A stretch of 64,000 nt of DNA from Pholis gunnellus. Its lineage: Eukaryota; Chordata; Actinopteri; Perciformes; Pholidae. How positions within the stretch are numbered: position 1 is the first letter of the stretch; each line of letters begins with the position of its first letter. The position numbers and the translations under genes are program-made. Below, in pieces: positions 1 to 13,100 of the stretch. A model generated the notes under the pieces. That model saw only the letters and a program-made list of their open reading frames with translations, had not been told where the DNA came from and did no database searches. The stretch spans positions 19,241,623 through 19,305,622 of the forward strand of contig OU342807.1 of NCBI GenBank assembly GCA_910591455.2, read 5' to 3'.

Positions 1-407
1 GTTATCACTCGGTGGGCTTGTTCTTACCAGTCACAGCTGCTGTGCGAACACAGACACAAACACGCACACAGGTAGAAGGTATCTGATCGTGTCTTATTTT
101 GTGGTTGTGTCACCTCTGCCTCACCGATAATTTCTCTTTAAATGGAGAGAGAGACCTCAACAAAGAAATATATATAGAGAGAGAGGTGCTGCGATGACAG
201 TACCCATACCTGAGTCATTACGACATCTGGAGGTGACGGACAATATTTTGAAAAGCATCCGTCCTTGTGTGTGTGCAAAATAAATGTCAGCAGAGCTATG
301 GAATGCTTGTCTTATACGTAGGCTACCTCATGAACAAATACAGACAGTAACTATGGCAATAAAGACCTAAGAGCACTGTAAGAATCATGCAAATGCACAC
401 ACACTAA

Positions 408-433
408 CACACACACACACACACACACACACA
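408..433. repeat. (AC)n microsatellite
   Basis: An uninterrupted AC run of about 26 nt. A GT run follows at 531-567, giving opposite-orientation CA repeats about 100 bp apart. Confidence 0.9.
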
Positions 434-530
434 AAACCACACACATGTTGTTATCAGAAGATCAGGATATGAGTGATCACTGCCTTTCTAAGCCAGGGAG
501 TTTCCTTTCCCGACTGCGGCTCTATTGAAA

Positions 531-567
531 CAGTGTGTGTGTCGGTGTGTGTGTGTGTGTGTGTGTA
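531..567. repeat. (GT)n microsatellite
   Basis: GT run with one CG interruption near 543. Confidence 0.9.
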
Positions 568-1104
568 CTCTTTACCACTTCCAAGCGGCTTTGACCTGCC
601 AGGAGATAAACAACCTCGGCACCTCAGGTTGTTCTTAGATATACACACTCATGAGCGCAGGTAAGCACATGCACTCACACACTCACTCTCTTTCTCTCCA
701 GGGAAGCAGTGTATCATATGTTTGCTCTTCATTGGCGAACCTTGGAAGTGAAAGAAAGCAGTGTGTTTGCTCATCAAGAGCCCCATTCAGTAATTCTGTC
801 ACTTGTCATATCACAATACAAAGCTGTAAATGACACCGTAGATCACATGCTTCAACACTACGACTAAGATGTATGAGGCCAAAGCCTCTGACCTGCCGGC
901 AGCCGAGGCAAAGAGAGTGACAGTTAACAAGCGAACAGTATTATTGAGAAGAAACTTGGTGCGCTACTGGGTACCGGAATCAATGACATGTAATTATAAT
1001 GCTAAGCCCATATTCAGGGTATATGAAATGAGTTGTGTATTTTAAGTCATTGAAAGCATAGAAGGGTTTCCAGCTCTGCAAATGGGGGTTTCTTTGATGT
1101 AAAC

Positions 1105-1200
1105 GAGGTTGAAGGCCCCTGACAAACACTTTTATTCAAAGATATTAGCTAAGGAGAACGTACATGTGATTTTGGGCTGTGTAAAATAAATTGACTTGAC
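1105..1200 (+). mobile_element. Truncated L2/Maui-like LINE 3' tail
   Basis: The phrase 'tgtgattttgggctgtgtaa' followed by 'aataaattgacttgacc' matches the 3' end typical of teleost L2-clade (Maui-type) LINEs, which finish in a short tandem 5-mer tail. Only the last ~90 bp are recognisable, as expected for a 5'-truncated copy. No coding part remains. Confidence 0.6.
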
Positions 1201-1698
1201 CTCATAGACTCAAGTCTCAACAACAAGGACTTGAGACTTGACTTACGTGAAACTCCCAAGGCTTGAGACTGAAAGACTTGTGTTATTGAGAGGTGAAATC
1301 CTAGCACACAACTTGTATATTTAATATTTCATTAATTAGATGTGACTTAGACATGCTTCTCCAATAGACAAAGCGGTTCTGACTTGAATTACTAGAAACT
1401 TGGACTTAAATGTTGTAAAGAAGGTAAAACAAAGTTTCCCATTCATTTCCTCTAAAAAAAAGTGAAGCTCTTCTAGCTACAGTGCAGACACTATGTACAG
1501 CATTGGCCACATCGGTTTGCTCCTCTTTCTACTATCTTGCTCCAGTCTGGTTCTCTCCTCCAAAGAGGCTGAATCCAGGCCAATCCTGCCCAGCTGTGGA
1601 GCGTTGAGTCTGGACATGTCAGGACGTGCACAGCCCTGAACATCCACGGAACTGGTGATTTATCTGTGTGGGACTTTAGTGTGTTAATCGCTGACAAG

Positions 1699-1700
<2 letters not shown>

Positions 1701-1731
<31 letters not shown>
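1701..1731. repeat. (AC)n microsatellite
   Basis: An AC run of about 31 nt. It lies inside a longer CA/TG-rich tract that runs to about 2,105. Confidence 0.9.
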
Positions 1732-1733
<2 letters not shown>

Positions 1734-1974
1734 CAGGCACATGCACACAGTGACAGGTGAGGTTTGTATATACAGTGTGTATGTGAGAGAGTAGAGTTCA
1801 GTCACTGTGTGCACTTTGTGTCTGTGTGTGTTTATTCCAGAGTATGTGTGTGTTTGTGAGTTTGCAAGAGTGTATGCATAAGTGTATGTGTCCCTATACC
1901 GATGCTTGAAGTCAGGTGGGCTGGCACATCTAGGGTCCCCTTTGAAGGTGTGTTCATGTACACACACACATGCA

Positions 1975-1976
<2 letters not shown>

Positions 1977-2010
<34 letters not shown>
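1977..2010. repeat. (AC)n microsatellite
   Basis: An AC run of about 34 nt, with CT-rich and CA-rich sequence following up to about 2,120. Confidence 0.9.
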
Positions 2011-2012
<2 letters not shown>

Positions 2013-2078
2013 ACCAGCTGTTTCTCTCTTCCATTGCTCTTTGATGTCTTTCTTTTTCCATCCTACCCACAGTGCAGT

Positions 2079-2109
<31 letters not shown>

Positions 2110-2384
2110 CGCACACACACTTTTAAAAACTAATGATAATTGACCTTTTCGCCATATAATTCTGCTTAGATAGAGAATTAAATAGAATATGTGGCCAAGA
2201 ATCTGACATCCAAATAACATAAACGAACAACGTACATTATTCTATTATAACAACACTGCAAAAACAGCCCTATCTTAATAAATCATTGAGTCTATTATTG
2301 AACGTTAAAATCTGCCATTGGGAACAAAAATGATTTGACGTGAGGGTCACTTGTTACAATGGAAGCGTGTGGAAGTATCACTTT

Positions 2385-2545
2385 TAGAAATAAGGGTTCC
2401 AAACAAGTTATTCCTGAAGGGCTGAGGTTCTACCCAGAACCATTTGCTTCTGGAGAACCCTTTTTTGAAGAAAGGGTTTTCAAGGGTTCTTTGTGATTCC
2501 AGTAAGAACCCTTTTCTTCCACAGAACCCTTTTTGGTAAGCATGG
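2385..2545. mobile_element. MITE-like repeat with GGTTCT/AGAACC motifs
   Basis: The stretch is made of alternating inverted short motifs (aagggttc, gaaccc, aagggttttcaagggttct, aagaaccctttt) and can fold back on itself. Elements built from AGAACC/GGTTCT words are common interspersed repeats in teleosts. No transposase is present. Family assignment is from memory and borders are approximate. Confidence 0.5.
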
Positions 2546-2896
2546 CTGTTAAGCAATACAGCCCACACTCCCCCAAAAACTGTGAACTATTATTGTTGTG
2601 GATTTGCGGGTAGAATGGTTTTAAGGGGCTTCTTTGTTTCTATGAGAGTTTTGTCAGTTTTTGTTTGTCAGAATTTTATCTTGCCGAAATATTATTGTTT
2701 AAAATAAAGCCAAATTACTTGAGCTCCCCACTCTTCCTGCTGTGCAAATTAAAATAAAATAAATACAATACAAAAGATGTTTTTTGTAGTGAATCTAAAT
2801 ATATATACTATAATCAGTGTACTTTGGTGTATTACTTTTGTCTCAGCGCCATTTTGCAATTCTAAAAAAGTCTTTAGCAAACAAGAAGAATTATTT

Positions 2897-2899
<3 letters not shown>

Positions 2900-2944
<45 letters not shown>

Positions 2945-2955
2945 GCACGCACACA
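2900..2955. repeat. (AC)n microsatellite
   Basis: AC run of about 40 nt followed by three GCAC units. Confidence 0.9.
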
Positions 2956-4984
2956 TCTCTCTGTCTGTATGTCAGTCAGGTATGGTAATTACTGTTTGGA
3001 TTCAGCCCTCTGCAGTAGGTATGTGTCTGCAGTAAAATGTACAGAACAATGCAGAAATCAACACGCCTTTTCTTTCATAAATGTCACTGCTGTTTTTGCA
3101 CGGGGACACACTGGCGCTAAAAGAGGGATCAGTTTCACAATCACTCGTACACAATCTATTATGATAAGCACACACACATGGACTTTTATGTTCACTCTTT
3201 CAATAAGGACTTTGTTGTACATTTCAACACAATACTGGCATTGTGTTTAGCACTGCTGATTTATTCACTCTGATTTCCACGTTGTTGTTTGTTAAACAAA
3301 TGAATACAGAATATTCTGTACCAACAATACCATGTAGGTTCTGTGAAGCATTGCATTTAAACCCCGGCTGCATGGGGAAAAGGTGACTGTGTTGATGGTG
3401 GAGCCTCAGATCACCAAAAAGCTCAGTTTTTAACCAAACATTTTCCCATGTAATCTTCTTCTAACCATCTTCCCTTCACCTTGGAGCCATTAAGACCTTC
3501 TAGTGTTACCTGGCTGTGGCCCAGCGGAGCCCCAGAGCCCCGGCCTTTGTCCAGGCTCGGGCAGCAGGTGAATAGGATGCCAATGCGAGGGGCCTCTCAG
3601 CCCAGTAACACCCGATACCTGGCTCACACCCCCACAACAACACCCACCCAAACCTCTAAAGTCCTCACTGGACCCCTAAAACCTCCAACTCCTCCTCCTT
3701 TTGTCTGCCTGCCAGCTGGCTTCTTCACTCACAGACACACACCGAGAATGAAGGATGTTATTGTGGACAGTATTGCCAGCTTTGCCCCCCACTGAGAGTA
3801 TGTTATGTGTATGTTCTCAGTTCTGCCCTGATTCTTTTTTTTTTAGTCTGTGAGGGCTCTGCCCTGTTGTCTGAGCCTCATATCTGTATGAACTCTGTGT
3901 TCACCTTTGAAGTTCTCTATGCATCTCCTCGCCCCATCCGCCCCTCCCCATCTCTCCTCCACTGCTTTGATTCCCTTTCTTGTTTCTGGGAGTTGGCCGA
4001 TCCACAGATAATGCCACTCAGTCTCTTCCAGGCTACATGTTTCTGAGAAAATCAGCATACATGTGAAGAGCGCACGGAAAATGTTCACCTTTTGTTATTT
4101 TTTTTTATTTGTGCATTTACATATGTGAGTATGTAGATAAAGTAACAAATACATGCAGGCAAACATTTGGGATGAGTGTTTGAAAACTCTTGCACACGAT
4201 AGGTGTGTACAACAATGGATGGTAGTTTAAAAAATGTCAGTGTCTTTGTTTGGACTGGATCGCTGGTTTGCTTTCTACACAAACTGTCCATTGCTCTCAC
4301 TTTTTACAGCATGTCACCAGTGTGGTGAAATAGCACAGTTACTTTGAAGGCCCGCAGGTGGATTAAAGGAAGCCTCACATTTACATGCTGACGATAGTTT
4401 GACTGGGCTTGCTTAAGGACAATACAGTGAAACCTTTTCATTGCCTTTTACTGCCTTTCACAAACAGTCTTAACCATCACCCTTCGGTTACCCACAATGC
4501 ATCTGTCTTATAGTGCGTCTCCATCCTGTTTATTTTTTCAGGACATTCTTGTTGTGTTGCCTGGACACTGTGCAGATTAGAGGCCATCCTGTGTGAATCT
4601 GTAAAGTTGTTGAAATTGAACAGGATTGCAAAATATCATCACAGTATGAACTGTGTAATTCTTTAACTATATATAAAAAGAAAAATTAAAAAACACCACT
4701 TCTGTTTTGATGGAATGATCTTATAAGTAGATTCCAGTTGTCATGAAATTGTAGATGTTCAAATGTCCATGTCTGTTCACTTTAAAGGTTTCTCAGCCAT
4801 GTTTGCTTGACCTTGGAACAAAGAAAACTCTCAACAAGATCCAGCTACCTGTTCTGGCGCTTGTTTTCTGAAGTTTTGTTGTGGTGCATCCTGCAATGTT
4901 TTAAATCAGCGGGTGGCAATATCCAGGCAAAAAAAGAAATACATAAAATATCCCTCATAATAATAAAAATACTACTATTACAAC

Positions 4985-5190
4985 TACTATTGAATGTGTT
5001 GTAACTCTTTTATGCTGTTCATTCTGTACACTTGACATCTATTGCACTTCTGTCCATCCTGATAGAGGGATCCCTCCTCTGTTGCTCTCCCACAGGTCTC
5101 TCCCTCTTTTCTCCCTGTTAAGGGTTTTTTTGGGGGAGTAATTTGTGATTTTGGGCTATACAAAAATAAATGTAATGTAATGTAATTGAA
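4985..5190 (+). mobile_element. L2/Maui-type LINE 3' end
   Basis: Contains the typical 3' terminal words of teleost L2/Maui LINEs in order: 'ctgttgctctcccacaggtc', 'ctccctgttaagggtttttt', 'gtgattttgggctatac', then 'aaaaataaatg' and a 'taatg' tandem tail. The middle portion found in fuller copies (the segment counting down to the final hairpin) is deleted. It is 5' truncated and non-coding. Confidence 0.75.
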
Positions 5191-6052
5191 CTACTACTAC
5201 AACAACTAATAATAATAATAATAACAATTGTGTTTTAATTAATTTCCTGTATTTTGTATTTACTACAATAATTTAGAAGATCCCCACACTAATGACAAAA
5301 TGCTGAGTTGCATAGTAAAGGTTCTGCAAACTTTAGTTAACTCGTTTAATGACATCAGACAGATCACATCTGAACTTTTATCAAGCAAGAACACATAAAG
5401 GTAGTTTCCAAGGTACAAATACATATAAAACACCACAATTGTAACACCATGAAGTCTTGGTACTATAATTGTGATGCATTACTGTGTATAATTCATCAAA
5501 ATGCATGCACAAAATCGCACACATCCTACTTGTAAGTGATATAATGTTAACAGCAAATAACAAACAAGTGACGTAAACCTGGTGTTATGGTGACACGCTA
5601 CGCTAGAAACTGAACACAAGAGATACTAAAAAGACGTGGTGTGATTGGGAGAGTTGGAATCACTTTACATGTTCAATATGAAGGAAGGTGGAACAGTTTT
5701 GTACATTTTATATGACAAAACATCCACAAAGAGGCTTTTTAATCAGTTTGCACGTTTTATTAATGAGGCATTTTGTGAACTTAATATTATTCAACTTTGT
5801 TTCCTGCGTCTACGTCATGTAAACGTTTCTATTTTTTGACCGATCATCAGAGAAAATTTGTATTGATCCGTCAACCCTGTCTGCCAATAAACATCTGTGA
5901 GTGTGTGAGTGTATGTGCACATGTGAGTGTGTGAATGCCCGTGTCTGTGGGAAATGATAAATGGCTTATTTCGATCTCTCAGCCATTGAGCCCTCAGCCT
6001 GTTTATGCAAACCAACAGCGAGGGCTTTGTCAGCAGAAACAAATGATCTATC

Positions 6053-6053
<1 letters not shown>

Positions 6054-6090
<37 letters not shown>
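6054..6090. repeat. (AC)n microsatellite
   Basis: AC run of about 37 nt. Confidence 0.9.
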
Positions 6091-6092
<2 letters not shown>

Positions 6093-6814
6093 TTAGCAGC
6101 CTGGTCCATTGTGAGTATGATGGATTGGACCTGAGGTGTGTCTTATCCCGGTTATTGACAGGCAGGTATTGGAGTGGCAGCATGAAATATTAATAGAGTG
6201 GAGCTGAACGCCAGTGTGTCTAAGAATGTGAAGGAGAAAGAGAAGGCCAGAGAGAAAGAATGAGAGAGATGTTTGAAATGCTGCATTGACAGTAGTCATA
6301 CCTGAGGCATGACAGCATGAAGACTGGTGAGTAGTATTAGAAAAGCAAGCACTCACATACCGCACGTGTGTCTGTGAATTCAAAATGATATCAGTGTGAA
6401 ATTCTTTGTTTTCTCAATGGAAATTCCCTCCATCTTTGATTTCATGTGCACAAACACGCACTTAAATTTCTCTCTCCCTCTCTCTCCCTCTCGCTCCGTT
6501 ACAACCCACATCCTGTTGTGGTTCTTTTTCTCTCCTCCGCTTTGATATCTAAGAACCGCTGACTTACGTGGACAGACAAAGCACACCTTTGTCTTTACAA
6601 CACTGTATGAATGTTTGTCATCATTATTCGCAATCTCTTGTGCATGTGTGTTTGACTTCCTACCATAATGATAGTAACACACACTCACACACACACACAC
6701 ACAACAGTAATCCTTTGCCAAGGATTTGTCCTCGGTATTACACTTTACAGTAAAAAGCTAAGAAGGTTGAAACATCCCTCCACTATTAAATGCAGGGAGG
6801 CATATTATGCACAG

Positions 6815-6817
<3 letters not shown>

Positions 6818-6898
<81 letters not shown>
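6818..6898. repeat. Long (GT)n microsatellite
   Basis: A nearly perfect GT run of about 80 nt, one of the two longest in the window. Confidence 0.95.
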
Positions 6899-6900
<2 letters not shown>

Positions 6901-7608
6901 TGACGCAGCACTGCAGAACAATCTATACTAATGATTTCCCATAGACGCCTCAAGTTGATCTGGGAACCAGGGAGAATGAGAGGGAGAAAAGTCAAAAGAC
7001 ACGAACGAAGGGATGGAAGGAATATAAAAAGGAACAAAGGAAACAGGCAGCACCGGGATGGAAGGAGAGTATGGAAGGATAAATACCAGTGATGTGAATC
7101 CATGATTTACAACTGAAACTCTGTCAGAACGGTGCAGACTAAATGATGTGCTCACTTTTGTCCTTTTTAGGGAGGAACTTTTGGGCTGCCAGGTTGCTAA
7201 AAGTCTCTCTTGCTGGTGACTCATTAATAATCCCGTCAATGACAAGATGCTAATGAGTTTCTCACTTAACCAATAAGTTAGTAATTATTCTGCTATTGTA
7301 AATGTTAATAAATCATAAGTCTGTCGCAAATATAATAAATAATTTGTGATGAATGGATTCTGGCTCTGCTGCTTGAATTGCAACTGAAAAGACAAAGCAC
7401 GAAAAATGAATTATTTATCGTTTATACAGCCATAGACACACATTAGAAAGTGATACATGCTGTGACTTGAAGCTGTAGCTTTTTTTGTACGTTTTTAATA
7501 ATAGTAATTATCCACTATAACTGATGAGGAGTCTCTGCATGTTTTTGAATAAGGGATCATGTAATAGCGAATGCTTCTGCATACAGTGATTTGGGTTTGC
7601 GTAAATGT

Positions 7609-7644
7609 GTTTGTGTGTGTATGTGTGTGTGTCTGTGTGTGTGT

Positions 7645-7675
<31 letters not shown>

Positions 7676-7684
7676 AGTGTGAGT
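7609..7684. repeat. Interrupted (GT)n microsatellite
   Basis: GT run of about 70 nt interrupted by AT, CT and GAGT units. Confidence 0.9.
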
Positions 7685-9959
7685 GTTTGAGTGGCCCTGA
7701 ACCTGCACAGTGGAATTTCCTCCATTCACCTCACATTGTTCAGACTAACAAGGAGTCAAAGACAACAGGGCATGAACACTCCACACCCTGCAGGGTGTCT
7801 CTGAGGAACCATAAGCACTTCCAGGTCAAAAGGCCAGCAGGATGATCTCACGGGCAACGAGACCAGGTCTCCCACACACATCCACACCCACCGCAAAGAA
7901 ACTCCACATCAACAGGTCATTATGCCACAAATTATGTCTAGAAGTTCTGTCTTTTGTGAAACAAGTGAATCTTTTTAGAGACATAAGAGTGGAGTAATGG
8001 GGCAACCTGAATTCCCTGAAGATGTACTTTGCAGATTTCTTTCTGTCTCTCACCGTCGACTGAAGCAGACATTCTATATGTATTAATACCTCTGGCCAAA
8101 GCTCACAGTCATCCTCTAAAGGACATTCCGACCTCTACGCTAATGATAATATGAATGTAGCCAGAGAGCATGAGAACAAATGAAATCATCTATGTCTGTT
8201 TGTTCTCTCATGTGTTCCCACGCCTGACAGAGGGAAATCACTGACAGAGAAGCAGGGAGAAGAAAACAGAGCAGAGGTAGAGGAAATGTCAGACAAGGGG
8301 AATAACCTTTTGTCTTTTTTCCTAATTATTTCATTGTCCCCCTGTGAGGTAAATCATGCTCATCGCTTTTAAATGATCCTGGACTGGCAGCAAAAATCAG
8401 ACTTAATCACACGTTCAACCCTAAACCAAAAAAACTCAACTGGAGCACTCTTCAGTGGATAAATCAATGTGCAGCCCCCGTTTCGCTTTACTAGCCTATT
8501 TTTAACCAATCCCATGTGTTCTCAAACATTTGTAGATCTCTATGAAAAATGTATAACAAGCTGACAGACACACTGCTAACATCATCATATCACCGTTTTA
8601 AATGGCTGTTGTGCTGATGTATCACCAACATTAATGTTCATCTGTCTCTCCATGACCGTGGCATCTGACTTATGCAAGTTAAACATTCACACTTGCTCTG
8701 GATTGGTCTTCTGGCTTTTTAGTTTGCCAAATGTTCGACTATTTTCTACATGTTGGGCAGGTAATTAACTGTTTTTATCAGGGCTTTGTGGACTAATGTG
8801 AACAGCAAGACTAACCAAGGAGAAAATGTGCAGCCCTTAAACCCGAACAATGAACTGAACAAGGCTAAAAAGCAGAACTGCACACTTGAATAATTAATTA
8901 TTTGTGGGTTTTACCGCAACGGGCCGACATACCCAACCAAGTCTGTATAGGTTGACAGCAATGTGTTAGTGTTTTCCCACAGTATACAAGTGAACCTTTA
9001 TGGGTCCAGAACGCTATGTATCGTCAATAATGTGGACATGTGCTTGGGTGTGAGACAGCAGGGTGTCAGAAAGAAGGTTTAAGGTGCTGCATTAGACGAA
9101 AAACCATGACGAGGGTTGTGACCTACACTCTGGGTGGTGGTGAGGTTGCAGAAAGAAAGAGTGTGTTTATAGTCTGAGCGCTTACAGCCACATGACCCTT
9201 GTGTGCATGTGTGTGTGTACATGTGTTATAAAGAGGAAGTCATTATCACTTGGTCAGGGGGAAACCTTCACTTCAGCTGCTATTGTTCAGCCCTTCCTGG
9301 TTATTCCAGAGGAAGACGAGACTCCATCACTGTCACACTCTTTCTCTGCCTCACTTTCCCCTTTTTCGCTTATTTGATCGATTTATGTTCATCTTTACCT
9401 TTTTTTTCCTACAGAGATAAAGTTAAAATACAATTAATTCATAATGTTTAAGCAATACATTGGATTTAAAAAAGATCACATTTACACACTCAAACGTAGG
9501 CTTGATGAAAGTGGTTTTATGCTGCCATCTATTGTCTAGGAACGGCCATAACTGGTTACTACTACGAAAAAATATATACACTGTGGAATTCCAAGGCTTA
9601 TTGTTGCTTATTTTACAATTATTAGTATTACTCCAACATCAGACATGTCTGTAGGTACTAAACAAAGTAAAGTCAAGAGTTTATCTTGTTCTTTTATCTT
9701 CTGTATGACACAAACTGATCAAACGTGCACACATTTTTTTTTCATAAAGACTTTATTAACAAAGGCTAACAAGCAGTTCATCATCGTACAGCTTCAGGTA
9801 TATAAGACACATTAACAAAATAAACGTCCTCCCACCTTGTATAATAGCCCTACAAATTGCACGGTATTAAAAAATAAATAACTAATAAAACATACCATTC
9901 TCTCCAACACATAAATTGCAAAGACATGAGTTCACAGACCCGTGATTACTTGATTGAAA

Positions 9960-10109
9960 CGCGCACAGCTGCACGTGAATCAATCACATCTAATTAGATC
10001 CACCTGAGGCGACTCTCCTCCTCATAACCTCCCCGCGGAAGGTCTCATTAAGTTTTCACCAGTCTCAGTCAAGCAGAGAGCGCGTGTCCACCGTGCGTTA
10101 ACGTCCACC
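9960..10109 (+). promoter_or_regulatory. Putative kpna7 promoter with paired E-boxes
   Basis: Two directly adjacent E-boxes, CAGCTG at 9,966-9,971 and CACGTG at 9,972-9,977, lie about 135 bp upstream of the kpna7 ATG in a GC-richer stretch that continues into the 5' UTR. No TATA box is obvious. Oocyte genes are known to be driven through E-boxes by FIGLA-type factors, so these sites fit an oocyte-type importin. That link is inference; the motifs themselves are seen. Confidence 0.35.
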
Positions 10110-13100
10110 ATGCCTACCAAGAACGTTGTTGACGAGCGGGTCTCCAAATTCAAGAACAAGGGGAAAGACCCAGCGGTAAGTTGATGTTGCATTTTCATAT
10201 TAGTCGTACATAATAATAATTTTATTGACCATGCATCTCGACCTCTGGCAGAAACTTCGAGAGAAACGCATCTCGGAGTGCGTGGAGCTTCGCAAAGCTC
10301 ACAAGAATGAAAGTTTCCTGAAGAGAAGAAACATAACGCTGTCGTCTCTCCCGGACGAGGAGGCCCTCTCTCCTGATTATATCTCCAACGAGATGGTCAG
10401 TTCAGAAACCTCTTACAAGTTCGTTCTTAACTAGTGGAGACTTTAACAGTGTGTCTGTTATTCAGGTGACCTTTTCACCCATTGAGGATATCATTAAAGA
10501 TGTGAACTCCGACTGCAAGGAGTCCCAAACCCGAGGGTGTCAGGCAGCAAGGTGAGCCATCAGGGGTCATTTTTCAACGTTCGTATGAACCATAACTTGT
10601 TGCATACGATGCATTTGCTGTAGTGTCCTATGTGCAAAAATTAGTGATTAGTTGATCACCAAAATTGCTTTGATAATTATGAAAAAGTGCATCATGCAAA
10701 GACTGGAAAAAAAAAAAGCTAAGGTGAGGACTGAATTTTTGTTCCTAAGGAACTATCTTTTGGATTGTTTTAGAAAAGCACCATATTGAGGCGATCACCT
10801 GTAATTGTAATGGCCATTTTACACAACCTATTTGGTTACTTGAATATCTCCAGTGCTATACCCATTGAAACTAATGGAAGTAGGGAAATCTATAGCACCC
10901 TGTACATTTCTTTCATCCTCCCTCTCAGGAAGCTGCTGTCTCAGGAGCGTAACCCTCCTCTGAAGGAGATCGTAGATGCAGGTCTGCTGTCCCGCTTTGT
11001 GTCCTTCCTGTGTATGGATGATGAGCCGACTCTGCAGTTTGAAGCGGCGTGGGCCCTTACAAACATCGCCTCTGGAACGTCTTGGCATACTCAACAGGTG
11101 GGAACACAGTATTGAACCTCTGTGACGCACAAGCATGGTTGGCCTAATTATTGTGACTTCAGCCATTTGACTGAAACAGGTTGTCAGGACCATAATCATC
11201 TTGAAACTTTAAAACAGACTTCAACTAAATAGACTTAAGTCTTAAAAGCTTTCTTTATGGCTTGATGGTCCAACACAACAGTGTATTTGTGTGTCAGGTG
11301 GTGGAACATGGGGCTGTACCAGCTTTCATCGGCTTGCTCGCGTCACCCATGTTGCACATCAGTGAACAGGCTGTCTGGGCTCTTGGAAACATTGCAGGTA
11401 AAATGCTGAATGTTTAAACCATGTCTGGATTTGATTATGAATTGACGCAGCTGATACATTTAGGATGTTGATAGAGAAATGGTTTCCAAAATGATGAAAC
11501 TAAAGATGTTGCTCACTTTATGGACCATTAACTTACTGTATTGCGCTATGAATTGACTCAGGCCTGTCTTTGAAATGGTGCTCTGTCTTTCACTGTAGCT
11601 AAAGGGATTGGTTTTGAAAAATAAATCTACATCTGTCACTGGTTTGCTGTACTAACGTCACAAAGCGTGACTTCTTGTTACAGGTGATGGTGCAGCTTAT
11701 CGAGACATCCTGATTGAGTGCAACGTTATCCCAGCCTTATTGGCCCGCATCTCCCCAGACACACCAGTAAGTCAAAACTTCGTCTCAAGCTTCGTGGAAT
11801 AAATGTACTCCGACCTCTCAGAAACTGGCATTGAACTTCGTAAAGAGGGCACTGAGCCGACTTGCACTGCAGTGTGAATTTAAAAGTGTAAATAGATTTA
11901 GTAGACCAAAAGAGCCCACGTCATATACATCTGGCACATAATTCTCCACAATCCAACTCCACCACAAACTGTTTATTTCGAGTTTTGGATGTATTGCGTT
12001 TGCTGATAATGTAGCTTTGCCCTGCTAGCCTCAAGTAGAGATGAGGAACTGGCTACAGAATTTGACTTGTAGATGGCGTTCACGTCAACGTCGAGTCTAA
12101 ATGTTGTTGCTGTATTAGTCCTGTTGTTCATAATGCTTTTACCACAGGTTGGCTACCTGCGTAACTTGACATGGACATTGTCCAACTTGTGTCGAAATAA
12201 GAACCCTTTTCCACCGTTGTCTGCAGTCCAGCAGGTAAGTGAAATCACAATTGTTACATTACATAAGTATCTGAGCTTTGCATCCAGCGCCACAGAAGAT
12301 TCAATCCAACACAAGAAAGGTGCTACAATACCAGCAGGATGACTAATCTGCTGTAACTGTTCCTTCAGGTGCTACCTTCTCTGATCCAGTTACTCCATCT
12401 CGGTGATAAGGACATCTTGTCTGACGCATGCTGGGCAATCTCCTACCTCTCAGATGGTGACAATGAACGCATTGATGTTGTAGTGAAAACTGGCATAGTC
12501 TCTCGGCTGGTGGAGCTAATGAGCCACGAGGAGCTCAGTGTCATGGTACAGTTTGCTTGACTCATTCAACCCTCTGTCCTCAACGCACTATATAATTCAA
12601 ACACTGCATGAGATGTCAGATCTGCCATGTCTGAGTAAAGCACGTTCACTTGCAGTTTTTTTTCCTCAAAGCTTGGTGGTGGGCCAGAACTGCCCTGTCA
12701 CTATCTAATAGTAATCTAGACTGTCTGACCTCCAGACCCCAGCTCTCCGCTCAATCGGGAACATAGTGAGTGGCTCAGACCTGCAGACCCAGGTGGCAGT
12801 TGACGCTGGAGTTTTGAAAGTCCTACCTCAACTGATGAGGCACCTGAAGGCCAGTGTGCAAAAGGAGGCAGCGTGGGCATTGTCCAACATTGCTGCTGGC
12901 CCTTGTAGACAAATCCAACAGCTCATCACCTGCGGCCTGCTCCCTCCTCTGGTGGAACAGCTTAGAAATGTGAGCTAAATCATGACCTTGACTTTTTCTT
13001 TTCCTCAGGCGTCATGTTGAACTGTATTTTTAAAAAATGATTATTCTTGTGCAAATGCAAGCAGGGTCTACTTTAATGTTTTTCACTGGACAACAACAAA

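Larger units (their letters stand above)
1..10109. other. Gene-poor left flank of kpna7
   Basis: No reading frame here looks like a real exon: the long open frames are translations of CA/GT microsatellites or low-complexity sequence. The stretch holds many dinucleotide repeats, a MITE-like element near 2.4 kb, two LINE 3' tails near 1.15 and 5.1 kb, and otherwise AT-rich unique sequence. The segment 3,480-3,800 is C-rich with an open frame, but I see no domain and no convincing splice sites. A distant UTR or intron of a neighbouring gene cannot be excluded. Confidence 0.6.

Noticed and set aside
1491..2006. 171-aa open frame on the minus strand
   Set aside because: Most of it is CVCV/HTHT translated from CA/TG microsatellites; no domain and no splice context.
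2777..3250. 157-aa open frame on +
   Set aside because: Crosses a CA microsatellite translated as HTHT; the remaining residues show no family resemblance.
3481..3795. 104-aa Pro-rich frame on +
   Set aside because: Composition is explained by C-rich sequence; no convincing start context or splice partners. Not called a gene.
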